A stretch of DNA of 64,000 bases from Actinobacillus arthritidis (GCF_029774155.1 NZ_CP103833.1:558001-622000); one strand, 5' to 3'; numbered from the stretch's first letter, positions 23,554 to 34,145 are shown. Numbers and translations are program-made. Notes: generated by a model from the letters alone, not told the origin.

Positions 23554-25329
23554 TTCTCTCCGCTTTAACCCGCTATTATTACCGTCTTGCAAACACAAGA
23601 AGATCGTTCAACAGGCGAAGCCAAAGTACCTTCCTATGGTTTTAGTGAAGAAAAAATCGGTTGGGTACTAGAATTGGATTCAAAGGGAAATTTGGTCAAT
23701 GTCATTCCCAATTTAACCGCTGACAAGAAACCGAAATTGATGAGAGTGCCTCGCCCTGAAAAACGCACATCAGGCATTAAACCTAATTTTTTATGGGATA
23801 AAACTGCTTATGTGCTAGGCGTGGAAAGCAATCAAGACAAAGCCACCGCCAAAGATCAGCCCATCAAATTCGCCGAGAAAACCTTTGAGGCATTTAAACA
23901 GTACCATTTAGATTTGCTTGCGGATTCTAGCGATGAAGGCTTAGTGGCGATAAAAAATTTCTTGCAACAATGGCAACCTGCACACTTTGCTGAATCAATC
24001 TGCCCAACCGAAATGCTTGACGCAAATGTCGTGTTCAAATTAGTCGGCACAAGCAGTTATATTCATCAGCGAGAAGTCGCACAAACTCTTTGGACAAGTT
24101 TGTTGATAAATCAAAGTGATAATGCTGAAAAAGGTTTATGCTTAATTTCAGGCAAATTATCGCCAATTCAACAAACTCATCCTCTTATTAAAGGAGTATT
24201 TGGTGGGCAAAGTTCTGGTGGTTCAATTATTTCTTTTAATAACAAATCTTTCACCTCATTTGGCAAGGAAAAAGGCAGTAATGCCCCTGTTTCTGAGCAA
24301 GTCGCCTTTGCTTACACCACTGCTTTAAATTATTTACTACGTACAGAGGATCATCGTTTAACGATTGGTGATGCCAGTACTGTCTTTTGGGCGGAAGCAG
24401 ACAATAATGCACAAGCCGAAGCCGCCGAAGGCTTTTTCTCCGCCTTAATGACTCCACCTGATGATGAGCAGGAAAACGATAAAATCTTTAAAAAATTGCA
24501 AGAAGTTAGCAAAGGACGACCGCTTGCAGAAATTTCCCCCGAATTATCTGAAAATACCCGTTTTTATGTGTTGGGGCTTGCCCCGAATGCGGCTCGCATT
24601 TCGGTGCGTTTTTGGCTAGATACTACCTTTGGGCAACTGGCGAAAAATCTCAGCGAACATTGGCAAGATCTTGCTCTTGATCCTTGCCCATGGAAAACCC
24701 CGCCTTCAATTTGGAGACTGTTATTACAAACCGCTTCATTAGGCAAAAGTGAGAATATTTCTCCTGTCTTGGCGGGTGAAATGGCTCGGGCGGTTATTAG
24801 CGGTCGTTTATATCCAATGAGTTTGCTTTCTCAGTTGGTCACTCGAATCCGAGCAGATGGCGATATTAACGGCTTGCGAGTAGCGTTAATGAAAGCGGTT
24901 TTACAACGAAAATTTAGAAAAGGTCTTATTAAACAAGGAGTTCCTATGAGCTTGAATAAAGAAAGCGATAACTACGCTTACTTGCTTGGCAGGTTATTTG
25001 CGGTATTAGAAAGAATCCAAACCCAAGCGTTAGGCGAATTAAATGCTGGCATTGCCGACCGCTATTATGGTTCTGCGTCTGCCGTGCCGTTTTCGGTATT
25101 CCCTCGCTTATTAAGCGGTGCAAAACATCATTTATCTCGCTTGAGAAAAGATAAGAGCGGTATGGCGGTCAATCTGGATAAGGATTTAGGCGAGATTATT
25201 GCCAACTTGCCAGAAAATTTCCCTCGCCATTTAAGTATTGATGAGCAAGGACGTTTTGCGATTGGCTATTACCACCAAAAACAAAGTTATTTTGCAAAAA
25301 AAGAAACCACTGAATCTATTGAGAACTAA
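23550..25329 (+). CDS. cas8c: Cas8c (Csd1), large Cascade subunit (frameshift near start)
   Basis: Cas8c recognises the PAM and recruits Cas3. The natural start is ATG 23550, giving MILSALTRYYYRLANT, the usual Csd1 opening. The frame then breaks near 23590-23600 and continues one base over as QEDRSTGEAKVPSYGF to the stop at 25329. Gain of one base or loss of two in the ACACAAGAAG stretch explains it. Corrected length is about 592 residues, as expected. The only in-frame start after the break is a TTG at 23587 without a ribosome site, so as written translation would be poor. The C-terminal third also carries the internal start expected for a small Cas11-like subunit in I-C systems (AAGGAG before ATG 24945), a notable fit. 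Confidence 0.9.
24945..25329 (+). CDS. Possible internal Cas11c start within cas8c
   Basis: In type I-C systems a separate small subunit (Cas11c) is translated from inside cas8c. Here AAGGAG at 24933-24938 lies at good ribosome-site spacing before an in-frame ATG at 24945, opening MSLNKESDNYAYLLGRLFA. The product would be about 127 residues, mainly helical, like known Cas11c. The match of position, frame and ribosome site is seen in the sequence; translation is inference from characterised I-C systems. Confidence 0.6.
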
Positions 25330-25338
25330 GGAAACACT

Positions 25339-26202
25339 ATGTCTATTCAAAATCGCTATGAATTTGTCTTTTTCTTTGATGTAACCAACGGCAACCCAAA
25401 CGGTGACCCTGACGCGGGTAATATGCCACGCCTTGATCCAGATAGTAGTAAAGGCTTAGTAACCGATGTTTGTCTAAAACGCAAAATTCGTAATTTTATT
25501 GAAATGAGTTATGAAAACGAGGCGGGTTACGAAATCTATGTTAAAGAAAAAAGTGTTCTGAACTTACAAAACAAACGTGCTTATGAAGCATTAGGGATTG
25601 AATCGGAAGCGAAAAAATTACCAAAAGATGAAGCTAAAGCCCGAGAAATTACCGCTTGGATGTGTAAAAACTTCTTTGATATTCGCACCTTTGGGGCGGT
25701 AATGACTACCGAAGTAAACAGCGGACAGGTGCGAGGCCCTGTACAACTAGCATTTGCCCAGTCTATCGATCCGATTATTCCGCTAGAAGTGTCGATTACT
25801 CGAATGGCAGTAACCAACGAAAAAGATCTTGAAAAAGAACGCACTATGGGGCGTAAATATATTGTACCTTATGCACTTTATCGTGTTCACGGCTTTATCT
25901 CAGCTAAACTCGCTGAAAAAACGGGCTTTTCTGATGAAGACGTACAAAAACTTTGGCAAGCATTACAACTTATGTTTGAACACGATCGTTCCGCGACTCG
26001 TGGCGAAATGGCGGCTCGCAAACTGATCGTATTTAAACACGACAGCGAATTAGGTAATCAACCTGCTCATAAACTGTTTGAAACGGTAAAAGTTGAACGT
26101 ATCAATGGTGAAAAAGACACACCAGCGAAAGGCTATGATGACTACCGTATCACCGTGCAAGCTGAAGGTTTAAACGGCGTAACCGTTGAAGAATTATTGT
26201 AA
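25339..26202 (+). CDS. cas7c: Cas7c (Csd2), backbone subunit of Cascade
   Basis: Multiple copies of this RAMP protein coat the spacer part of crRNA. The 287 residues begin with the family pattern [20 protein letters not shown], broken here as [16 protein letters not shown] near residue 13. Other matches are [19 protein letters not shown] near 120, [17 protein letters not shown] and the C-terminal region. It begins 9 bp after cas8c and overlaps cas4 as TAATG. No frameshift is present. Confidence 0.95.
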   Translation: MSIQNRYEFVFFFDVTNGNPNGDPDAGNMPRLDPDSSKGLVTDVCLKRKIRNFIEMSYENEAGYEIYVKEKSVLNLQNKRAYEALGIESEAKKLPKDEAKAREITAWMCKNFFDIRTFGAVMTTEVNSGQVRGPVQLAFAQSIDPIIPLEVSITRMAVTNEKDLEKERTMGRKYIVPYALYRVHGFISAKLAEKTGFSDEDVQKLWQALQLMFEHDRSATRGEMAARKLIVFKHDSELGNQPAHKLFETVKVERINGEKDTPAKGYDDYRITVQAEGLNGVTVEELL

Positions 26203-26879
26203 TGGGCGATTTGCAACATTCTGCCGAAATATCACCGCTTGTTCCGACCGCACTTGGCGATGACAAGCGGTTGATTTCACTTTCTGCGTTGCAACATTAC
26301 GCTTTTTGTCCTCGTCAATGTGCGTTGATTCACAACGAACAAGCGTGGGCGGAGAATTTTCTTACCGCACAAGGCAAGGCATTGCACGAGCGAGTGGATT
26401 CAAGCGAGCCAGAAGTTCGCAAAGGGATTCGCTTTGAGCGAACAGTTCACGTCGCGACAGAAAAATTAGGCATAAGTGGCATTTTGGATTTGGTCGAGCG
26501 AGATCTGAAAACAGGCGAGCTAAAACCCGTGGAATATAAGCGTGGCAAGCCCAAACTTGAACCGATTGATGAAATCCAACTTTGTGCCCAAGCCTTATGT
26601 TTGGAAGAAATGACCGAGCAAACCATTAACGAGGGAGCATTGTGGTATATGCAACCCCGCCACCGTTTGCCGATCATTTTTTCCACCGAACTACGCACCA
26701 AAACGCTCGCCACCATTGCCGAAGTGCGGTCACTTTTAAACAGCGGAACAACCCCGCTCCCCGAATACAGCAAACGCCGCAAAGCCTGCTCGCTCATCGA
26801 CCTCTGCCAACCACAGTTGTTGGAAAAGGATAGATCTAAGGGGTATGTGGTAGGGTTGTTTGCGAATAATGAAATTTAA
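26202..26879 (+). CDS. cas4: Cas4 exonuclease of the adaptation module
   Basis: Cas4 trims prespacers and selects those with a PAM together with Cas1-Cas2. The 225-residue protein shows the first cluster cysteines in YAFCPRQCALIH (C36, C40), the RecB-nuclease core with ILDLVER (D96) and PVEYKRGK (E111, K113), and further cysteines in the C-terminal RRKACSLIDLCQP for the Fe-S cluster. Its ATG overlaps the cas7c stop. It carries both uptake dialects: ACAAGCGGT at 26263-26271 and H. influenzae-type cores at 26247-26255 and 26722-26730, unusual for one gene. Confidence 0.94.
   Translation: MGDLQHSAEISPLVPTALGDDKRLISLSALQHYAFCPRQCALIHNEQAWAENFLTAQGKALHERVDSSEPEVRKGIRFERTVHVATEKLGISGILDLVERDLKTGELKPVEYKRGKPKLEPIDEIQLCAQALCLEEMTEQTINEGALWYMQPRHRLPIIFSTELRTKTLATIAEVRSLLNSGTTPLPEYSKRRKACSLIDLCQPQLLEKDRSKGYVVGLFANNEI
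26722..26730 (+). repeat. H. influenzae-type uptake sequence in cas4
   Basis: Exact AAGTGCGGT followed by CACTTTTAAA, close to the extended H. influenzae signal. A second, inverted copy is at 26247-26255, and an Actinobacillus-type core is only 8 bp from that one. Confidence 0.75.
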
Positions 26880-26891
26880 TGGAGTTAAAAG

Positions 26892-27646
26892 ATGAAGTTA
26901 TTACCAATAGTAAATGTATTTGAAAAATCGTATGAATTTTGGGAATACAGAGATGCTACTCAAGAGGAAAGATTGAAAAATTATCAGGAATATGGATTTT
27001 TTAATATGCACGTTCCTGATAATTTGGTAAGGATAATTTCAAATGCATATGACGCACTGTCCACATAGCTTTGACTCGGACAGATAACGCTTTAGAAAGG
27101 CATATTGATAATGCATTAGATGTAAATGAGAGTTTTCATGCTTGGAGGAAATTTATGCCTAGTAAAACTCCTGCTCAGTTAACTAATTATCAGAGAAGAC
27201 ACATTTTAGATAATAGTGTTTCACAAGTAATAAATGAAATAGGATGTGTTTTAACTGAAGGCCAGTTTTTGTTTCATGGCGGTAGTTGGTGGGGAAATAA
27301 TGAAATTGGATCTGAATGTATAACAACACGACCATTCTCCACATCGTTTAGCCCGCAAATTGCTTTGCTTAATGCAGAGTGGACTGGTAAGGCTTATGAC
27401 GCAGGAATAATTGATTTGCTGGTGTTAAAGGTAGTTCAGCCATACACTAAAGTTTTTTCTTATAAGATAAAAGGAACAGATAAAGGACATGAGAAAGAAG
27501 TTTTGTTTGCTAGTGGGGCAAAATTGCGATTAGTTAAAACAGAACTGATCAGATCTGACTATAAAGTTTATAAAGCTATTCCCAATAGCATAGAGTGTAT
27601 TGATAAGGAAGTTTGTTTTAATGTGAGGTTGGTAGAAATATCTTAG
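26892..27646 (+). CDS. ADP-ribosyltransferase-like protein between cas4 and cas1 (frameshifted in this sequence)
   Basis: From ATG 26892 (GGAG upstream, 12 bp after cas4) the frame reads MKLLPIVNVFEKSYEFW to a stop at 27066. The next frame continues without a gap as VHIALTRTDNALE to 27646. Adding one base near 27058 gives 251 residues. The C-terminal half has the layout of the mono-ADP-ribosyltransferase fold: FLFHGGSWWGNN (strand 1, with His where many have Arg), RPFSTSFSP (the S-T-S motif, from 27338) and GHEKEVLFASGAKLRLV (the E-x-E motif, Glu codons at 27491 and 27497). These enzymes transfer ADP-ribose from NAD+ to proteins or nucleic acids. The N-terminal 100 residues are helical and unrecognised. 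There is no signal peptide. The assignment is from motif order only, and the His substitution leaves activity open. No antitoxin-like neighbour is visible. Confidence 0.62.
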
Positions 27647-27767
27647 CATACATAGACTATCTGCTTTTTATTTTTATCCTAGAACATCTGAAAGTACGAT
27701 TTTTAGACGGACTAACAACAAGCCGTTCTAAAACAAAACTGCGGTCAAATCCAAAGGAATTTTCCAA

Positions 27768-28781
27768 ATGCGCAAACTCCAAAACACTCTCTACATCACC
27801 ACCCAAGGTAGCTATTTGCATAAAGAGCGAGAAACCTTGGTGGTGGAGCAAGATCGGAAGAAAGTGGTACAGTTGCCGATTCATTCCATTGGGCATATTT
27901 TTTGTTTTGGGAATGTTTTGGTGTCGCCGTTTTTAATGGGATTTTGCGGTGAAAATAACGTAAATTTGGCATTTTTTACCGAAAATGGGCGTTATCTTGG
28001 GCGGTTACAAGGGCGACAAAGTGGTAATGTATTGTTACGCCGAGCCCAGTATAAAAAGTCGGAGACCAACCCTGTTCCTGTGGCTCGCAACATCATTGCG
28101 GCCAAAATTCAAGCATCTAAGCGGGTGTTACAACGGCAAATTCGTAATCACGGCGAAAATGCTGACCTTCAATCGGCAATTACCGCATTAAATTACAGCC
28201 TGCAACAGTTGAAAACTGCGGATAATTTGGATTTGATTCGAGGTATTGAGGGTGATGCGACTTCCCGTTATTTTGGAGTGTTTTCTCATCTTCTTAAAGA
28301 AAATAGTGGTTTCCACTTTGACGGACGTAATCGCCGCCCACCTCGTGACGGTGTGAATGCGTTGCTTTCATTTCTTTATAGCATTGTAGGGAAAGATATT
28401 AGCGGGGCATTGCAAGGCGTTGGGCTTGATCCGCAGATTGGCTTTCTGCACGCAGATCGGCCGGGGCGAGATAGCTTAGCTCAAGATATTTTGGAGGAAT
28501 TTCGTGCGTGGTGGGTGGATAGAATGGTGCTGTCGCTGATCAATCGAGGGCAGATTAAGCCTGATGATTTTATAACAGAGGCTAGCGGTGCGGTAACACT
28601 CAAGCCTGAAGCAAGAAAATTACTATTTCAAACGTTGCAAGCGAAAAAACAAGAAAAAATCATCCACCCATTTTTAGAGGAAGAAGTAGAAATCGGTTTG
28701 TTACCTTATATCCAAGCGATGTTATTGGCTCGTCATTTGCGAGGCGATTTGGCAGAATATCCACCATTTTTAATACGTTAA
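27768..28781 (+). CDS. cas1: Cas1 integrase (type I-C)
   Basis: Cas1 inserts new spacers as a complex with Cas2. The 337-residue protein carries the metal-binding active-site residues E161 (GIEGDATSRYF), H228 (FLHADRPGRDS) and the acidic helix D240/E243 (LAQDILEEFR). The N-terminal beta domain begins LQNTLYITTQGSYLH. A 121-bp gap with a USS-like stretch separates it from the ADP-ribosyltransferase-like gene. No frameshift. Confidence 0.96.
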   Translation: MRKLQNTLYITTQGSYLHKERETLVVEQDRKKVVQLPIHSIGHIFCFGNVLVSPFLMGFCGENNVNLAFFTENGRYLGRLQGRQSGNVLLRRAQYKKSETNPVPVARNIIAAKIQASKRVLQRQIRNHGENADLQSAITALNYSLQQLKTADNLDLIRGIEGDATSRYFGVFSHLLKENSGFHFDGRNRRPPRDGVNALLSFLYSIVGKDISGALQGVGLDPQIGFLHADRPGRDSLAQDILEEFRAWWVDRMVLSLINRGQIKPDDFITEASGAVTLKPEARKLLFQTLQAKKQEKIIHPFLEEEVEIGLLPYIQAMLLARHLRGDLAEYPPFLIR

Positions 28782-28847
28782 AATCTGCAAAAATTTGTTG
28801 AAATCTGACCGCTTGTTTCTGTTTTATTTATTGAGGAATTGGCAACT

Positions 28848-29141
28848 ATGCTGATGTTGATTACCTACGACATTTCATTTGATGACCCAGAAGGGCAGGT
28901 TCGCCTACGCCGTATTGCTAAGCATTGTTTGGATTATGGTGTACGGGCTCAGTATTCTGTGTTTGAGTGTGATGTTACACCCGACCAGTGGGTCGCACTC
29001 AAAAATAAATTATTGGCAACTTACAACCCTGATTGTGATAGTTTGCGTTTTTACCATTTAGGCAGTAAATGGCGTAATAAGGTCGAACATCACGGTGCAA
29101 AACCTGCAGTGGATATTTTTAAAGATACGTTAATTTTATAG
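28848..29141 (+). CDS. cas2: Cas2 (type I-C)
   Basis: Ninety-seven residues with the ferredoxin-like fold of Cas2: MLITYDIS (the conserved Asp of the first strand), RLRRIAKHCLDYGVRAQYSVFE interrupted by few changes, and SLRFYHLGSKW. It is the structural core of the Cas1-Cas2 integrase. ATG 28848 is preferred over a TTG at 28839 because GAGG then sits at normal spacing and the protein starts as in relatives. A USS (28808-28816) lies between cas1 and cas2. Confidence 0.93.
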   Translation: MLMLITYDISFDDPEGQVRLRRIAKHCLDYGVRAQYSVFECDVTPDQWVALKNKLLATYNPDCDSLRFYHLGSKWRNKVEHHGAKPAVDIFKDTLIL

Positions 29142-29332
29142 ATCGCTAACCGGTAGTTCTCATGAAAATGCTAGGAGGTTAGCGAATCTACATTGTTCTT
29201 TAATAATCAAGGAATTAGAAAAAATAAGGTACAGTATATTGGCGATATGCTATACTTTTTCCCACTCTCTACAAAGCGTTAGCGAATAAAGGGCTAAAAA
29301 GCCTGATGTTTCAATGCGTTATCTTGTAGGGA
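29142..29332 (+). promoter_or_regulatory. CRISPR leader
   Basis: The 191 bp between cas2 and the first repeat should hold the array promoter and the integration signals used by Cas1-Cas2. An inverted repeat CGCTAACC (29144-29151) / GGTTAGCG (29177-29184) lies just after cas2. TATGCTATACT near 29249-29259 could supply a -10. GTTTCAAT at 29308-29315 is complementary to the last eight bases of the repeat and could pair with it in the transcript. Confidence 0.7.
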
Positions 29333-30888
29333 GCGACCACCTACGCGTGGCTGTGAATTGAAACATTATTGAAAAGTTACGCTACGCGACTGATGCTAGC
29401 GACCACCTACGCGTGGCTGTGAATTGAAACGAATTGAGAAAAATGCAAGACTTTAACTACAACACGCGACCACCTACGCGTGGCTGTGAATTGAAACAAG
29501 AGTAGATGCTAGTGGTTTATCTCAAAAAGTTGCGACCACCTACGCGTGGCTGTGAATTGAAACTCGTTTACCGTCCGCAGGTTCGGCTGATAATCAGGCG
29601 ACCACCTACGCGTGGCTGTGAATTGAAACACGATGAAGTCATCACTTGTTGTGATGAAGATATGCGACCACCTACGCGTGGCTGTGAATTGAAACAAGAT
29701 CGTCCAATAAGGCTAGGCGACCTGTGATGGCGACCACCTACGCGTGGCTGTGAATTGAAACAAATTGAGAAAAATGCAAGACTTTAACTACAACAGCGAC
29801 CACCTACGCGTGGCTGTGAATTGAAACAACTAAATATAATTAAATCCCCCACTCATTGAAGCGACCACCTACGCGTGGCTGTGAATTGAAACAATGATGA
29901 CACACGAGAAGAAACAGGTGCGAACGCTGGCGACCACCTACGCGTGGCTGTGAATTGAAACACTCGTTGAAAGTCGTGCGGTCGCCCACATATTCGCGAC
30001 CACCTACGCGTGGCTGTGAATTGAAACAACATTACCAATTTTGCCTAGAGATGAAAAAAAGCGACCACCTACGCGTGGCTGTGAATTGAAACCAGTATAT
30101 CGAGCTTCAAGGAAAAGCGTTCTACAAGCGACCACCTACGCGTGGCTGTGAATTGAAACTTCTTAGTGCAACAAAAAAAGAACCGTGAATTTTTGGCGAC
30201 CACCTACGCGTGGCTGTGAATTGAAACAAGTAAAACTTTTTGATTTGCCAAACGAGCTTCCGGCGACCACCTACGCGTGGCTGTGAATTGAAACATTGCA
30301 GGTCAAGCTACTGTTGTGTTAACCGGTGCGCGACCACCTACGCGTGGCTGTGAATTGAAACGCTAGCTACAAGGCAGTTGTAGATCTATTAGTAGAAGCG
30401 ACCACCTACGCGTGGCTGTGAATTGAAACAACAACAGGGGGCGAAACAGCCCCTTAAATTAGGGGCGACCACCTACGCGTGGCTGTGAATTGAAACATCG
30501 TTATGAATTTGAGCGTGAAGTAAATTATTTGCGACCACCTACGCGTGGCTGTGAATTGAAACAAAAGAAACAGCGAAAATTAATGGTAAATATGATTTGC
30601 GACCACCTACGCGTGGCTGTGAATTGAAACAATTACGTCATACGGCAAGTGCATTAAGCCCTCTTGCGACCACCTACGCGTGGCTGTGAATTGAAACCAC
30701 GCCTCGAATAACAAAGACCTCTTCGTCATACTTGCGACCACCTACGCGTGGCTGTGAATTGAAACAAGTAGCATTGTGGGTTACGGGCTATGAAACTTGG
30801 GGCGACCACCTACGCGTGGCTGTGAATTGAAACCTGAATAAGAGAGCGTCTCAATACTTTCCGTTGGCGACCACCTACGCGTGGCTGT
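29333..30888 (+). CRISPR. Type I-C CRISPR array, 24 repeats and 23 spacers
   Basis: The repeat is 32 bp, begins GCGACCACCTACGCG and ends GTGAATTGAAAC, the I-C 3' handle type. Repeats start at 29333, 29399, 29466, 29532, 29598, 29664, 29730, 29796, 29861, 29930, 29996, 30061, 30128, 30196, 30263, 30330, 30398, 30465, 30531, 30599, 30666, 30734, 30802 and 30867. All are identical as read except the last, which keeps only 22 bases. Spacers are 33-37 bp, mostly 34-36. Spacers 2 and 7 are near-identical. The orientation follows the cas operon, with the leader on the cas2 side, so spacer 1 should be the newest. Confidence 0.99.
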
Positions 30889-30896
30889 TTTTTAAT
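30867..30896 (+). terminator. Truncated last repeat running into a T-run
   Basis: The final repeat matches for 22 bases and then changes to TTTTTTAATAATC. The repeat's own CCAC...GTGG stem followed by six T could act as a terminator for the pre-crRNA, a simple economy seen in some arrays. Confidence 0.45.
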
Positions 30897-31033
30897 AATC
30901 AGTATTGCTGATTTTGTAATCGGTAACCTTTTGTCGCTAAAATTCTCCACTTATTTGATCTCGATTTTTGTTTTCTTAGTTCGTCAATGTTAAACTTTAG
31001 TGAATATTATTTAACGACTTAGAGAAAGAGAAA

Positions 31034-32509
31034 ATGAGCGGTGCAGAATTATTAGTAAATGTCACACCGAGTGAAACTCGGGTGGCGTTAGTTGAGAATG
31101 GATTATTAAAAGAGCTTCATATTGAGCGTGAGGCGAAGCGAGGGATTGTCGGTAATATTTATAAAGGGCGTGTGACACGAGTGTTGCCGGGAATGCAGTC
31201 GGCATTTGTCGATATCGGTTTGGAAAAAGCGGCATTTTTGCACGCTTCCGATATTGTTTCGCACACGGAATGTGTCGATGAAAACGAGAAGAAACAGTTT
31301 GTTGTAAAAGATATTGCAGAACTGGTACGTGAAGGGCAGGATATTATCGTACAAGTAGTAAAAGATCCAATTAGTACCAAAGGTGCACGTTTAACCACCG
31401 ATATTACTTTGCCTTCTCGCTATTTGGTATTTATGCCGGAAAATAGCCATGTGGGCGTTTCGCAACGTATCGAAAGTGAGGAAGAACGTAATCGCTTAAA
31501 GGCATTGGTTGAGCCTTACTGTGATGAACTCGGCGGCTTTATTGTACGCACGGCGGCGGAAGAAGTTTCGGAAGAAAGTTTGCAACAAGATACGATTTTC
31601 TTAAAACGTTTGTGGCGTAAAATTTTAGAACGCAAGGCAAAATATCCGGTTAAATCAATGTTATATGGCGAACTGGCTTTAGCACAGCGTGTTTTACGTG
31701 ATTTTGTCGGCACGCATATCAGTTCGATTCGCATTGACTCGAAAATGACCTATGAACAGGTTAAAGAGTTTTTAGCCGAGTTTATGCCGGAATTGACTGA
31801 AAACGTGAGTTTATATAGCGGTAGCCAAACGTTATTTGATGCTTACGGTGTGGAAGAAGCGATTCAAAAAGCGTTGGATAAACGAGTGGATTTAAAATCG
31901 GGCGGTTATTTAATTATCGAACAGACAGAAGCGATGACCACGATTGATATTAATACCGGTGCGTTTGTCGGTCATCGTAATTTAGCGCATACGATTTTTA
32001 ATACTAATATTGAAGCAACACAAGCGATTGCACATCAGTTACAACTGCGTAATTTAGGTGGCATTATCATTATTGATTTTATTGATATGCAAGAAGAAGA
32101 GCATCGTGAGCGTGTGTTGCAGTCATTACAAGAAGCGTTGAAAGGCGACCGAGTGAAGACCAATGTGAACGGCTTTACCCAACTTGGCTTAGTCGAAATG
32201 ACCCGTAAACGTACTCGTGAAAGTTTAGAGCGAGTGCTTTGTCGCGATTGTCCAGCGTGTAAAGGGCGAGGCACAATTAAAACGGTTGAAACCGTGTGTT
32301 ATGAAATTCTGCGTGAGATTGTGCGTGTTCATCACCTGTTTAAAACCGAAAAAGTGCGAGTCTATGCCTCAAAAGATGTGGCGGAATATTTAATTAACGA
32401 AGAAACACACGCTTCGATTGCTGAATTAGAAGCCTTTATCGGTAAAACCATCGAAATCAAATTAGAACCTTACTATCATCAAGATCAATTTGATGTTGTT
32501 GTTATGTAA
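31034..32509 (+). CDS. rng: Ribonuclease G
   Basis: RNase G, the shorter paralogue of RNase E, matures the 5' end of 16S rRNA and degrades mRNAs. The 491 residues equal the family length. Seen are the S1 RNA-binding domain with GNIYKGRVTRVLPGMQSAFVD broken by the family insert, catalytic-site TTIDINTGAFVG and IIIDFIDMQ with the two Mg-binding Asp residues, and the zinc-link CRDCPACKGRG. The stop is followed by an inverted USS pair. It is separated from the CRISPR array by 145 bp. Confidence 0.95.
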   Translation: MSGAELLVNVTPSETRVALVENGLLKELHIEREAKRGIVGNIYKGRVTRVLPGMQSAFVDIGLEKAAFLHASDIVSHTECVDENEKKQFVVKDIAELVREGQDIIVQVVKDPISTKGARLTTDITLPSRYLVFMPENSHVGVSQRIESEEERNRLKALVEPYCDELGGFIVRTAAEEVSEESLQQDTIFLKRLWRKILERKAKYPVKSMLYGELALAQRVLRDFVGTHISSIRIDSKMTYEQVKEFLAEFMPELTENVSLYSGSQTLFDAYGVEEAIQKALDKRVDLKSGGYLIIEQTEAMTTIDINTGAFVGHRNLAHTIFNTNIEATQAIAHQLQLRNLGGIIIIDFIDMQEEEHRERVLQSLQEALKGDRVKTNVNGFTQLGLVEMTRKRTRESLERVLCRDCPACKGRGTIKTVETVCYEILREIVRVHHLFKTEKVRVYASKDVAEYLINEETHASIAELEAFIGKTIEIKLEPYYHQDQFDVVVM

Positions 32510-32514
32510 TGGGT

Positions 32515-32568
32515 AAGCGGTCGAATTCTACGAAAGTTTTGTCACTTTTTGCGAAAATCCGACCGCTT
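32515..32568. terminator. Inverted USS pair after rng
   Basis: AAGCGGTCG (32515-32523) and CGACCGCTT (32560-32568) are exact inverted copies separated by about 36 bases. The left arm overlaps a GAATTC at 32523. Probably a weak terminator in addition to being uptake signals. Confidence 0.6.
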
Positions 32569-32643
32569 GCTTCCTACCCAAAATCTGCAAAATCGCTTAT
32601 AATTACTTTTATTTCTCGAATTTATCAAGCAAAAGGTTAAAAA

Positions 32644-34145
<1,502 letters not shown>

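Noticed and set aside
24251-24746. Antisense frames within cas8c considered as anti-CRISPR genes
   Set aside because: No ribosome sites, low-complexity Arg/Leu content and full overlap with conserved cas8c codons.
29506-30038. Open frames on both strands inside the CRISPR array with repeated peptide units
   Set aside because: The repeated peptide is only the translation of the 32-bp repeat, and the frame stays open because repeat plus spacer lengths happen to be compatible.
18971-30888. Whole CRISPR locus on a prophage or integrative element
   Set aside because: No integrase, attachment-site repeat or phage genes lie at either side; flanks are core genes ycaO and rng.
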